Assembly: GCA_033964015.1 (NCBI GenBank)
Contig: JAWWUD010000057.1
Span: 682,001-746,000 of the forward strand
Direction of reading: 5' to 3'
Length of the DNA: 64,000 nucleotides
Origin: Scolanthus callimorphus
Lineage: Eukaryota; Cnidaria; Anthozoa; Actiniaria; Edwardsiidae
The first letter of the stretch is position 1; each line of letters begins with the position of its first letter. The position numbers and the translations under genes are program-made. The notes under the pieces were generated by a model. It was not told the DNA's origin, did not search any database, and worked only from the letters and a program-made list of their open reading frames with translations. Positions 12,620 through 23,673 of this stretch are shown piece by piece.

Positions 12620-12865
12620 ACAAGCATAGAGATTCGTCATTTGGGCCCTGCTTCACACAAATGAATTAATAATAATTTCGTCAATTGCGACGCGCAGATT
12701 TCTATACACAAAACACGGTAGAAAGGGTAGATGTTCATCTACCCTTTGTCTGAGACTTGATGAAATGCGGTTATCAAAAATTGTCTAACAGCTCAGAGGG
12801 GGGATCACGCTGATCATTGCACTTATATAGAGAGGGAGGATCACTGCATTTTGACCGTGTATTAC
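12620..12865 (+). repeat. Dispersed repeat copy B (relative of 1-300)
   Basis: Shares GATTCGTCATTTGGGCC, the TTTCGTCAATTGCG block and GAGGGAGGATCACTGCATTTT with the start of the window, in the same order and orientation. The middle part differs. Confidence 0.6.
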
Positions 12866-14202
12866 CCAAAATCCTATGACCTCTCTAGATTGCATCTATA
12901 TTGTGATCAGAATGTGAAATAAAGACTTTAGAATTTTGCTATTTTTCGAATCAAAGATCGTGTCCATTTGTGCCTTTAATTAGAATTTGGGTGCATATAT
13001 ATCATGACTAAATATCATTTAGTCCCCCTGTTCAACACGTTCGGAATAAACGCCGATCAGCGAATCACAGACTAGTAAACGCTGCTGCAGATATTAAATT
13101 TTCACCGACTTGTATAAGCGATTGGTGGGTAACAAGTCATTCTTGCCGAACTATTCAAGCGTGACATGATGTTGACTAGTCGGCCTTTACCGACTTTGTT
13201 AACATTGCTGTTCCAAATTGATGAGACATGGTTGCCTTTGTACACTATATTGGAGTTATGATGATGCCAAAGAATTAGACGTAATCTTTAAAGTAAGGAA
13301 ATTAGACGCAACCTTTCAAGTAAGGAAAATGCATTAATTGAGGATTGCAAATATCAAAACGCACCCCGGAAGTAATTTCGTGATCACTTCTTCGAAAGCC
13401 TTCTCTCTGGATGCGGAAGCAATAACAAGTTAGTTTATATGTAAGGCGAAAAGTGATTTACAATATTTCACATACAAAAACTCAACCAAAAATAATGAAC
13501 CTTTTTATATTGTCTCTAAAAGCAGATTATACGTTGAAATGGGAAATAATTTTAAAAGAATCCACAGAACAGTGCAATAGTCCTCAATGAGTAGCAATCA
13601 TGGATACCTACCAAATTATGCCCCTAGCCGTTATATCGCAAGCCTTGGCCACGAACACATTAGTCTACTGTCGCTCTGACAAAAATCTGCTCAATACGAT
13701 ATTTTCATTTGTTTTTATTAATTCATGCCAAGGGGGTTCCCGCTTTCCAAAAAGTCCCTTTGTGACATCATGTCGGGGTTGGGTGAGCTAGTATTAAAAG
13801 ATGACAGCGTTCTCAATATTATTCACAAACAAAGTGTAATAGGAGAATATGTACTAGTCTTGGGCAAACGTTAAGGTAATTCTTCACAGGCTCATATCTT
13901 ATCAACGAATGAATTCTTAAAAAGTCTTTGAAAGCTTTAGGTTCATTTGGCTAGCAGTAATCTAACGCACGCGAATCCAGGAAAGGACATTGTGCAATAC
14001 ACCTTATTCCAAAAAGGCCCTTGTGGCCTCACTCTCATGAAATTATCTTTTGTCTTTGAGCATGAGTGAATATAAAAGAAAATAATAATTTCTTGAGGAC
14101 GAGACATCAAGGGCCAGTCAGCCATTTTGGAATAACGTGTATGCCAAGTAAAGAAACCAATCAAATAACCTTAAAACTACCGAAGAGAACGGTTTAATTA
14201 AT
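12866..14202. other. Intergenic, no gene seen
   Basis: AT-rich sequence with short open frames only. At 13270-13325 two near-identical 30-bp pieces (AATTAGACG(T/C)AA...AAGTAAGGAAA) are tandem. No RNA gene or exon is recognised. Confidence 0.4.
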
Positions 14203-14494
14203 TACTGCGATTTTCATAATTCTGCGAACTCTCGCTCACGATTTCCAGCCGTCAAACCACCTTCTGGCTTCCGCCAATCAAACTCCCGAGTTACTCATTG
14301 TGCTTTTTGATTGGCCAGCACGTAACCGTTACTCGGGTGACAGGAAGCAATTTTTGCACTGCTTGCGCTGGCCAATCACAAAGCACAAAGAGTAACGACG
14401 AAAAGACTCGGGGCTTTGATTGACGGAAGCCAGAAGGCGGTTTTACGGTTGGAAATCGATAGCGAGAGTTCGCAGAATTATGAAAACCGCAGTA
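14203..14494. mobile_element. Long-armed inverted-repeat MITE (~290 bp)
   Basis: Left arm TACTGCGATTTTCATAATTC and its continuation through GGCTTCCGCCAATCAAA pair with TTTGATTGACGGAAGCC through GAATTATGAAAACCGCAGTA. Arms run about 90 bp, with a second internal pairing around AGTAACTCGGG-like sequence. No coding capacity. Confidence 0.75.
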
Positions 14495-17432
14495 AGTGTC
14501 CCTATAGCAAGTCCGTCTGAAAAGTGTCCGCGAGGTAACCGAATCCTCCTTGGGTTAGGGTTAAGGCTGTGATAGTATTTTGGGTTTAGGGGATTACTGG
14601 GTAATGTTTTTTGGGGTACAAACAAATCACCAAACAATGGGCAGTTTTTCCCAGTGGAGTTCATTTTGAATTGCACTGGGAAAAACTGCATGATTTATTT
14701 TTGCCGAAGTTAGACCACAATGCATTACGATCCGCGACTTCCGGTGTATCTCAAAAAACTGCTATGTTTGAGTCCTTCACAGGGATTCCAACATGGCGGC
14801 GCCATGCATTTTACCACGTAAACAATTTGCAAATTTGAATGTTACTCATCTCGCTGGCAATAAAGATATCAGTCTAAAACTTAGCAAAACGTTTGAGGAT
14901 ATAGTTCTCTTTTAGAATATTGACTTACTTGTTCGAAATTACTGGCTAAGATCAACTGTCAACATCAACACCAACTTGTGGTTGGAATTAGCCGACATAA
15001 TATTCCATTAACACTTGCCCAGCTGGCTTGTGTACTGGCGAGAGCTTCATGCCGAATTCCTGCTGCATTTTGAGTTGATCAAATGTTGTTAGCGGATGAC
15101 AAGAAATATTTCCATTAGCACAGCATGAGCCTTTAACATAGTTTGACCTAAATATTCAAAAACAAATTCCTACAGTTTTGTTATCGTGACAACCTAATTA
15201 ATCGAGCTGAGACCGGACTGTTTCGAGCTAAGTCGCCCGGTCAGTCGGGTCTAGACACACGCCATGGTCTCGATTACTAAAACATAGTCTACACGAGCAA
15301 TGTTTCCTTGACAAGGAGACTTCACCATGCAAAAATATTTGCCGGAAGTGATCTGTTTTTAAGCGCCAACGATGATTAGACATGCAACAAACACGAACAA
15401 GGAAAAATTGTCAAGAAAAAATTGCTCGTGGAGGCGGAGGCTGTGTATCTTGGTCGCGTCAATACCAGCCGTGAGTGTATATGGGGCTTGGAAACTAATG
15501 ATGACGTCATGAAACATTGTCAATATTTTTGACGGCCGTCTACACCGAGCGATTTTTTGTATACGTGCCAAGTTTTATTTGTCAAATAAAAACTAGACAT
15601 GCTAGCTTTTCAACAAGGATACTTGTCAAGGAAAAATGTCAATTCTGTCTCGTCTTCACGAGCAAATAAACATAGGTACGCAATGCGTACGGGAAGCTAT
15701 TTGCAAGGGTCTTGTTCGTTCAAGGTGTACAGATGCATGCGCGTTTTGCAGAAATGGAACGTACGGAAGGGCTGAGACACGAATTTAAAATCTTGAATAC
15801 AATAGACAGTAATAAGGGGATTTGTATTTTCATCTGGTACACTGGAAGTTTTGAAAATTGATATTGGAATTTGGAGAAAAGTTTGGTTGGGGAATGGGAC
15901 TGAGAGCCCCCATTTAAGGGCCCTTCTGTTATTGGTGAAGTATACACATTCAGAATTCTTTGTATTCAGTCACGTGACTTTTGCCTAACCAGATCTGGTT
16001 AGTGATTCTGGTTGGACTTTGGGAATATGAAAAATGTTCAATAAGCCCTGGAATGTTAAATACATTACCAGATCTGGGTAGTGTCACACAAGTGTTATAT
16101 GACATCTGGCTCTCGTTGAGGATACTTATGGACCAGAGCAAAGGTGACTTCTGTTAACTTGGGGTATATTTTTTTCAGTTATGTTTTAGAGAAATCACAA
16201 TTTTAGCAAGTTTTAGTATATCTTTTAAAACACTACAAGCTATAGGTATACTGTTTCAAAGCAGTGGCTCACATTTTCTTGAACAATATTGTTTCTTACA
16301 AATTAACATTTTATTAGCTTGGGCTCTGATGGTCTTCAAGGGTCAAAAATGCTTTGAAGAAATCCCCGTTGAGTGGTGCATGGAAAAACCCATTGCCTGA
16401 GACGCAGGAAAACTGCAAACCCCCTGGTGCCTGTGAGCCAAATTATCTGTTGTTTTCCAGGGGGTCTGCACTTTTCCTGGCTCCCAGCAGGTCTTGGGTC
16501 TTTGTTTTCAGGTCTTCATTTTCCATTCCCCTTATTGAGTTTGTAATATGGCAGGACTCGAAATTACATTTTATGCATAGACAATTTTAGACATAATGTC
16601 CCCCAGATTTAGGCCTAAAACGAAAAAAAATCTAAGCATATTTACATTCATATCAGCCGCAATTCCGAGCCCTGCCTCAAAAGGTGGCAAGATCAAGTTT
16701 TCATTAGGGGAAGTTTACATGGGGAGGGATGTCACTCCTATGAGGGATAACTTAATATTTTGTTTTGTTATCCTCCCTATGAGGCATATCCCTTCCCATG
16801 TAAAGGCCCTTAGATGGCAAATAAACCATATTGTGATCTTATGGGTGAAAGTAAAAATAAAGTTACTATGTTGAGTTTACAAGTATTCTCCTGTTTTCGT
16901 AGCATGATACATGTCGCCTAATTGAGGTCTTTGTCTTTATTTTGGAGTTTTATTTTGAAAGAGTTTCATGAAGGCTACATTGAAAACCAAGCTCTGAGAC
17001 CAGCTCGGACAACAACAAATCCCAGGAACAAATAGTCCACCAGTGGCAGATCAAGAAATGAAAAATGGGGGTTGATAATACAAAGAATGTACGAGACATT
17101 TAAAAACAAGGGGGGTGGCTAATACAAAGAATATACCAGAAAGATGAGAAAAAGGGGGAGGGGAATTCACCCAATCCCCCCCCCCTCCCCTGTATCTGCC
17201 CCTGGTCCACTTCTCAGTCAAACTATAAACTTCCAAGTATAAAATTTAGTTTTTATTTAGCCCCCAAAAAAGTAATTGTATGGAAGAGATAGAGGGAAAA
17301 TCAGCTAACAGTGTTTACATCCCAAATGGGGCATAATTATTAGATGGCAACAGGATCATTTGATGATTCATTAGGCAAGTTACAATTGTTATGCATCCTA
17401 AAAAAAACAATTGTAACCTCCCTAACGAATCA
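14495..17432. other. Intergenic with fragments of dispersed repeats
   Basis: 15180-15290 (GTGACAACCTAATTAAT ... CACGCCATGGTCTCGA) recurs at 19268-19370. The 15290-15650 part contains alternating CAAGGAAAAATTGTCAAG / CTTGACAAG pieces related to 19060-19130. 17042-17212 begins CAGTGGCAGATCA and ends TCTGCCCCTGG, a degenerate member of the GTGGCGGATCC element. No gene is seen. Confidence 0.5.
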
Positions 17433-17441
17433 CCGTTGCCC

Positions 17442-17869
17442 CCAGGGGGGATACTTGGATATAAAATGACGGGGGGGGGGGGGGGGGGGGGGGGGGGGTG
17501 GTCCGACGGAGCTCCAAATTTCATACCCCAAAAAATACCTGAGCCATAACTTTTATACCCCAAAAATACTTGCTCCCAAAATTTTATACCCCAAAAAATA
17601 CCCAACTTTTTTAGCCTAAAAAGGCTATTTAATACCAGCATACACATGATGCTGAGCTGCTTATGTTGTCTGGAAATAGCCTAATATCTTGATGATCAAC
17701 TACTAGCCTGTCAGAAGTTTCAACCGCAAAAAAATACCCATGGATTTTTCAACCGCAAAAAAATACCTGGTAGAAATTTAAACCCCAAAAACTACTTTTC
17801 CTACAAATTTCATACCCAAAAAATACGTCGGACCTCCCGTCATTTTTATATCCGAGTTCCCCCCCTGGG
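17442..17869. mobile_element. Terminal-inverted-repeat element with internal TACCCCAAAAAATAC repeats
   Basis: The left end CCAGGGGGGATACTTGGATA and following TAAAATGACGGG are matched in inverse by CCCGTCATTTTTATATCCGA...CCCCCCTGG on the right. CCGTTGCCC flanks both sides (17433-17441 and 17870-17878) as a candidate 9-bp target duplication. The interior repeats the phrase TACCCCAAAAAATAC/CCGCAAAAAAATACC about six times and contains a run of 28 G (17471-17498). Confidence 0.6.
17471..17498 (+). repeat. Poly-G tract (28)
   Basis: Uninterrupted G28 inside the element at 17442-17869. Tracts of this kind are often mis-sized in assemblies. Confidence 0.9.
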
Positions 17870-17878
17870 CCGTTGCCC

Positions 17879-19386
17879 CTTTGTCTAATAGGGTTTTGTT
17901 AGGGACAAAAAGACCTGATCGTGTGCACATTGGTACACCCCCTGAAATTGTTTTGTACTACCCAAGTAACAATTGGCCAAGTTTAGTACCATACCCAAAA
18001 AGTGCACAATAAAATAGCTAACAGACCCTCCTATAAAGGGTAAGAGCTATTCTGTTATTGGTGAACTATCGGTATAAACAATTTTGCCAAGTTTAGTACC
18101 ATTACCCCAAAAGTGCACGATAAAATCGCTAACAGACCCTACTATAAAGGGTAAGAGTTATTCTGTTATTGAACTACTCGGTATTCAGTTACTAAACAGC
18201 AATAAATCAGTTTGTGTTTTGTATTGTTAATTCTTAATTATTCTTTTGTAACATTACATATTATGGAAATTTGTTAGCGATTTTCATTTTGGACTCCGTG
18301 TTGTGGCACCATACAGTTGTTATCACTTCATTGTCTCTTGAATTAACTGAGTCGATGTACCAATGTAAAGAGGGCACGAGTGTGGCCCCCAGCGTGGGTC
18401 TTGATCAGTTTTTCTTTGCAGCCTGCTAATCTTTTTGAGCAGCCGCCTACTTCAAACATTATCGGGATATGAAAATCTATCGGGGATGTAAAAATCTATC
18501 GGGCCTTATCGGGCTAGTGACTATATTTGCATTTTCTGGTCTGCATTTTCCGGTCTGCATTTTGGACCTGCCGGTTTATTTATCGAGTAAGCTAAAGGCT
18601 AAGCATAAAACCCACCATTTTTACGTGCTTCTCGGAACGAACGAACTTGGATATCCATGTCAGAATCTTCACACAACTCTACTTCGTCTATATGTCAGAA
18701 ATCCTGCTTTGAAGAGTGAGTTTAAAGCTAAGATATAGGCTATTTTGCTTCACATTTTGTAAATTCAAGATGGCGTCTCTGGATACGTCTAAACCATAGC
18801 TGAGTTGGACAAAATTGCCCCTCCCTCCCCCTGTTGCAGAAGCAAGACCCCGCTTGTGTGCAGAGTCAACATGGAGAGGTCCCAATACAAGTTGCATTGT
18901 AAATGGGTTGCGAAATCGAGTAATATGAAGTACCGTCCGCCAAAAAAGAAAGTCCATTGTTCGCCATGACAAACACCGCAGATAGGCAGATAGAAACACA
19001 TTCACAGTAGCGCCAACTAAGGAAGCATATTTGTAAACAAATAGCTTCAAAAATTGTTAAGGAAAATTGCTGGCGCGTCCACACGGTCAAGTTAGTTTCC
19101 TTGTCAAGAACAAATTGCTCGTGTAGACAGCGCTTATAAGTACGTTGTTGTGTTCTCTAGTTTTCTTGGTATCCTGAAGGTCTAATTCTGCAAACGTTTC
19201 AGTCTCTAGTCACATCTAGTCGCAGCAGAGCTTCATCGCCCAAACCAAACGACATGAAAGTACTTGAAAGTGACAACCTAATTAATTACCGGCGATGAAA
19301 CGAACCGGACTGTTACGAGCTAAACCGCCCGGTGTCGGGTCTAGATCACACGCCATGGTCTCGAGTACTCAGTACGTTGTGCTCTA
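17879..19386. other. Intergenic, tandem-like and dispersed repeats, no gene seen
   Basis: 17960-18060 and 18080-18180 are two copies of a ~115-bp direct repeat (AAGTTTAGTACCAT ... AGAGTTATTCTGTTATTG). 18470-18530 repeats AAAATCTATCGGG. 19143-19380 is a copy of the dispersed repeat noted at 1187-1300 and 15180-15290. No exon is supported. Confidence 0.45.
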
Positions 19387-19694
19387 TAGTACTATATCCT
19401 CACTGCATACTACTGTTCGCATCGCAATAGAAGCTAAGGTATGGGGTGATCTGCGAGTGCGGAACAAGTAATATGCAGCGAGGCCTGGAACACGCGCTGG
19501 TCAACCGCCGACGGGGGATGGGGGGTGGGAAAAACGTCTGAACACTTCAACTGAGCGGCTGAACGGACTGAATTAATTATTCCTGAGCGTGTTCTTATAC
19601 GAAGCTCTCATTAGTATGCAGTGAGAATAGTACTATATCCTCACTGCATACTACTGTTCGCATCGCAATAGAAGCTAAGGTATGGGGTGATCTG
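19387..19694. repeat. Pair of 67-bp direct repeats
   Basis: AGTACTATATCCTCACTGCA through GGGGTGATCTGC occurs at 19387-19453 and again at 19628-19694, essentially identical. Between them lies the first copy of the 100-bp direct repeat that recurs at 22509-22608. Confidence 0.8.
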
Positions 19695-19730
19695 CTCGTG
19701 CCGCTCCACAAAATATTATAGTACGACCAT

Positions 19731-19820
19731 CTATAGGCTCGGTTTCCAGCCGTGGCGGGGTTGATGAAACCTTGATAAAGGCTCCGCAAAACCATCACGG
19801 CTGGAAACCGAACCTAGGGG
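19731..19820. repeat. Hairpin
   Basis: TAGGCTCGGTTTCCAGCCGT pairs with ACGGCTGGAAACCGAACCTA across a ~45-bp loop. Confidence 0.65.
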
Positions 19821-20561
19821 CTAGGCCATCTACCGATGGCAGGCTAAAATCACCACACCCATCTCTTCCCTCTCTCATAACTAAACCCGAAACTCAGAAA
19901 TCCCAATCTCTTCTCCCAATCCTCAGAAAATCCAAATCTCCTGAACAATAATAATAATTGAACCACGTAACAACACCTAGGGCGTGAGGCTCGTTAAAAC
20001 GCGTACGTGAACTAAATAGTAGAATTGAAAGAAAAGAAGTTTATGAAAAACCACATACAAGTATATACACGTACATATATATATACATATGAAGAGTAAA
20101 ACGAGGAAGAAAACTACAACTTCTCACAGACTGGGTACAGGGTCGCTACTAAACGTGTAGAGTCAACTGGGCATCATGGCCATGTTAGGGGGACGGCAGT
20201 AGCCCAACGAAGGGTTGGGATCCCTGTGTGATGGATCTGAGTTGAACAACGCCCGTCCGGGCATAAGACTTGGTGGTTACAAACCCAACTGTGAATAGCC
20301 TAAAGTGTCTCCTAGATAAAAGACGGAAACGAACGCAAAAGAAACAGAAACACAGGGAACCCAACCCTTCGATGAGCCAGGACGCAGACTATGTCTGTCA
20401 GGACCGTTGTTAAATGGTCCCCCCAACAACATCGAAGAGTTTGGATCCCAAGTGTTATTTCCTGCGAATGATAACCTTCAACGTGCCACGTTTTGTACAC
20501 TGTTACCCCCCTGGAACCTTCCACGCACCACGTGCGGAGTCTGCGTACACACTGTTCCGAA

Positions 20562-20955
20562 ACCTTCCACGCACTACGCGCGGAGTCGGCGTATGATAGA
20601 TAGATAGATAACCTTCCACGCACTACGCGCGAAGTCGGCGTATGATAGATAAATAGATAACCTTCCACGCACTACGCGCGAAGTCTGCGTATGATAGATA
20701 AATAGATAACCTTCCACGCACTACGCGCGAAGTCTGCGTATGATAGATAAATAGATAACCTTCCACGCACTACGCGCGAAGTCTGCGTATGATAGATAAA
20801 TAGATAACCTTCCACGCACTACGCGCGGAGTCTGCGTATGATAGATAAATAGATAACCTTCCACGCACTACGCGCGAAGTCTGCGTATGATAGATAAATA
20901 GATAACCTTCCACGCACTACGCGCGGAGTCTGCGTATGATAGATAAATAGATAGC
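20562..20955 (+). repeat. 49-bp tandem array, ~8 copies
   Basis: Units begin ACCTTCCACGCACTACGCGC, continue GAAGTCTGCGTATG and end in ATAGATAAATAGATA. Successive starts at 20562, 20611, 20660, 20709, 20758, 20807, 20856 and 20905 are exactly 49 bp apart. Units vary only at GAAG/GGAG and CTGC/CGGC positions. Confidence 0.95.
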
Positions 20956-20969
20956 CTTCAGCGCTCCGA

Positions 20970-21840
20970 GTGATAGCCTTCCACGCACCGAGTGCGGAGT
21001 CTACGCGCACACAATATTACCCTTATGGTAATCACCTCCGACGCACCGAGTGCGGAGACTATGCACACACAATATTAACATTGTGATAAACACCTTTCAC
21101 GCACCCCGAGTGCGGAGTCTTTGCGCACACAATATCACTTTTGTGATATTAACCTGCCACGCACCCCGAGTGCGGAGTGTATTTGCACACATATTACCCT
21201 TGTGATAATAACCTTCCACGCACCCCGAGTGCGGAGTCTTTGCGCACACAATGTCACTTTTATGATAATAACCATACACGCACCCCTAGTGCGGAGTCTT
21301 TGCGCGCACAATATCACTTTTGATACCCTCCACGCACCCCGAGTGCGGAGTCTTTGCGCACACAATATCACTTTTGTGATATTAACCTTCCACGCACCCC
21401 GAGTGCGGAGTCTTTGTGCACACAACATTACCCTTGTGATAATAACCTTCCACGCACACCGAGTGCGGAGTCATTGCGCACACAATATCACTTATGATAA
21501 TTACCTTCCACGCACCCCGAGTGCGGAGTCTGTGCGCAAAACAATAGCACTTTTATGATAATAACCTTCCACGCACACCGAGTGCGGAGTCTTTGCGCAC
21601 ACAATATCACTTTTATGATATTAACCCTCCACGCACCCTGAGTGCGGAGTCTATGCGCACACAGTATTACCTTGTGATAATAACGTTCCACGCACACCGG
21701 GTGTGGAGTCTATGCGCACACAATATTACCCTTGTGATAATCACCTTCCACACACCGATTGCCGCGGAGTCTATGCGTGCACAATATTACTGTGGTAATC
21801 ACCTTCCCCGCACCGAGTGCGGAATCTAATGCACACATAA
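20970..21840 (+). repeat. ~60-bp tandem array, ~14 copies
   Basis: Units contain CCTTCCACGCACCCCGAGTG, CGGAGTCTTTGCGCACACAA and TATCACTTTTGTGATAATAA. Period is about 58-63 bp with indels and substitutions. The first ~30 bp of the unit is clearly related to the 49-bp array unit, so one array derives from the other by replacement of the tail. Open frames across it are repeat translations, not genes. Confidence 0.9.
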
Positions 21841-23140
21841 ATAGTACCCCCGTGATAAATAATCTACCAATTATCCCATGCTTGTATACTACTAACGCTA
21901 TGGAAAATAAATAAGCTACTATGGCCACCCAACGGAGAGGGAACAGAGACGGGAAAATTGACCTAGCTAGAAACGGTAACGGAAAACACAAAATTCCGGC
22001 AACGAGACAATGTCCCTGACGAAATAGCCACGGCATAACGTGGAACAACCACTTCCCAAAGCAACGAGTAACTGCGAGCGATATGTGTGAATACGGCAAG
22101 GGCATCTAAGAACACAAAGCACCCGTACAAACCAAGAGGAAGAGACTAAAAATGTGACGAACTAGTACTAAGCATTAAATAAACCAAACCCCAAACGAGC
22201 CCTAAGAAAACCACCCGAAGATAAAATTACCTATAGACTCCAGGGAAATTCTGGCCACTCAAGTGATTTTTGCCAGTCACAACCCATTCCTGCAACTTGT
22301 AAATTCCACGAGGCCCTTGATAGAAACCGCTCGCGGTACAACAAACCTTATGCAATAACAGCAGCGCAAACGCAATGAAGAAACCGAAATAGCTTCTATA
22401 ACAACGCCAATAACATTCGAGATGAGTATAAAGCCACGAGAAGCGATTTTACAAACCAACAGGAAGGATATGGGAGGTGGAGGCGGTTGACCAAACTGAA
22501 GCCAGAGAAACGTCTGAACACTTCAACTGAGCGGCTGAACGGACTGAATTAATTATTCCTGAGCGTGTTCTTATACGAAGCTCTCATTAGTATGCAGTGA
22601 GAATAGTTTTCTTGATGAAGGTCCAATTCTGCAAACGTTTCAGTTTCTAGTTAGATCTAGTCGCAGCAGCAAAGCTTCATCCCCAAAACGAAACGCGAGT
22701 AAACCATGAGAACCATGAACGTACTATTACTTCTATGATGACCCGCTATTTCCATTTTTTTTTTAACACCTTCAAGGAACGAGATTCGGGATTCACGATT
22801 TTTAAAAGATTTTGCCGGGATTAAAAATAACAAGAAAAACAGGAATGTTTTGAAAAATTGGGGCAAAATTCTGGATCTGGCGACCTTATTGGGACCCTCA
22901 GCATTTAGTTCAGTCTAGAGATCCCGAGTCAAACCAATATGAGCACCGCATGGCGTTGCGTGTGGAGCCCCAACTTGCTTCGCCTCGGACCTCCCGCCTT
23001 GGGATGAAACATATAATTTGCATCAAAAACTTGAAAAATGTTTATGCAGGTTTATATTCCGTGTGCCAGAAACAAGATGTCCTGTGAGTTCGGTTCGTCA
23101 CCAAAACGATTTTTCCGAGTGAATCGCGCAGCCAGAAATA
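21841..23140. other. Intergenic, no gene seen
   Basis: 22609-22740 resembles the dispersed repeat at 19143-19265 (CAATTCTGCAAACGTTTCAGT). The rest has no exon with domain or splice support. The end of this stretch holds the 3' flank of the minus-strand gene ending at 23141. Confidence 0.4.
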
Positions 23141-23673
23141 TCACATACGCCTGACGTCCTCTTTATTTATGTACAACGGTTCATTCAACGCGTCGTTGTA
23201 GAAATCCACCAGGTACGTCTCGTTGCTATAGATGCCTTCATCCCTGACCTCACGCCCTGTTGCCATGGTAGCGTCAATCATTTCTTGATTACCGTATATT
23301 TGCTCATCGCTGTAACGCTGTGATGTCAAGAAAACGTCGAACATTTCAGGGTTTTGGAGTTGAGATTCACGATCCACCATAAAAATGACCTTTCTTGTCC
23401 TTTGTCACTTCGTAGAGCGCCATTTGCCACGATTGCGTCCAATCGGCTTGCAGTTTCTCGGACTTTGTTCCCTTTAACATAAGTGTTTCCTCCCGTTCTG
23501 GCAGGTGCGTTCTCTTGCGCTAAGCTTGTGGGCATTTTAATCACCAATTTGTCACATCGTCGCTCCAGTCTCTTGAAGAAAATAAACAATGCAACCAGAG
23601 CAGTGGTAACCAGGACAACCACCACGGACAGAGAGATCGTCAGATAAAACGTCACTTCCGCCTTGTCAAGCAT
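23141..23673 (-). CDS. Single-pass membrane protein with Y-x-N tail motifs (frame interrupted)
   Basis: The ATG at 23673 opens a frame with one membrane helix (about residues 9-33, VVVVLVTTALVALFIFF) and a basic stop-transfer KRLERR. The minus strand just upstream reads CACTTTCAG before the exon, a plausible 3' splice site in the 5' UTR. The first frame runs to 23326. A second frame on the same strand (23380-23141) overlaps it and continues with DEQIYGNQEM, DEGIYSNETY and NEPLYINKED, three Tyr-x-Asn sites of the kind bound by Grb2-type SH2 domains when phosphorylated. The two frames meet at a T5 run (A5 on the plus strand near 23381-23386), so a one-base length error or mutation there is the simplest explanation. 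Family unknown. Confidence 0.55.

Larger units (their letters stand above)
19531..22608. repeat. 3-kb segment bounded by 100-bp direct repeats
   Basis: A ~98-bp block (ACGTCTGAACACTTCAACTG ... CAGTGAGAATAGT) is present at 19531-19630 and, apparently unchanged, at 22509-22608. The segment between contains the two tandem arrays. This could be a tandem duplication scar, or short terminal direct repeats of an inserted unit. No reverse transcriptase or transposase frame is seen inside, so the mechanism is open. Confidence 0.55.

Noticed and set aside
21121..21558. 145-codon open frame across the tandem array
   Set aside because: It translates the ~60-bp repeat; similar frames exist on the other strand and there is no start or splice context.
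20970..21840. CRISPR-like look of regularly spaced repeats
   Set aside because: The whole unit repeats, with no unique spacers, and the region is in a eukaryotic genome with introns.
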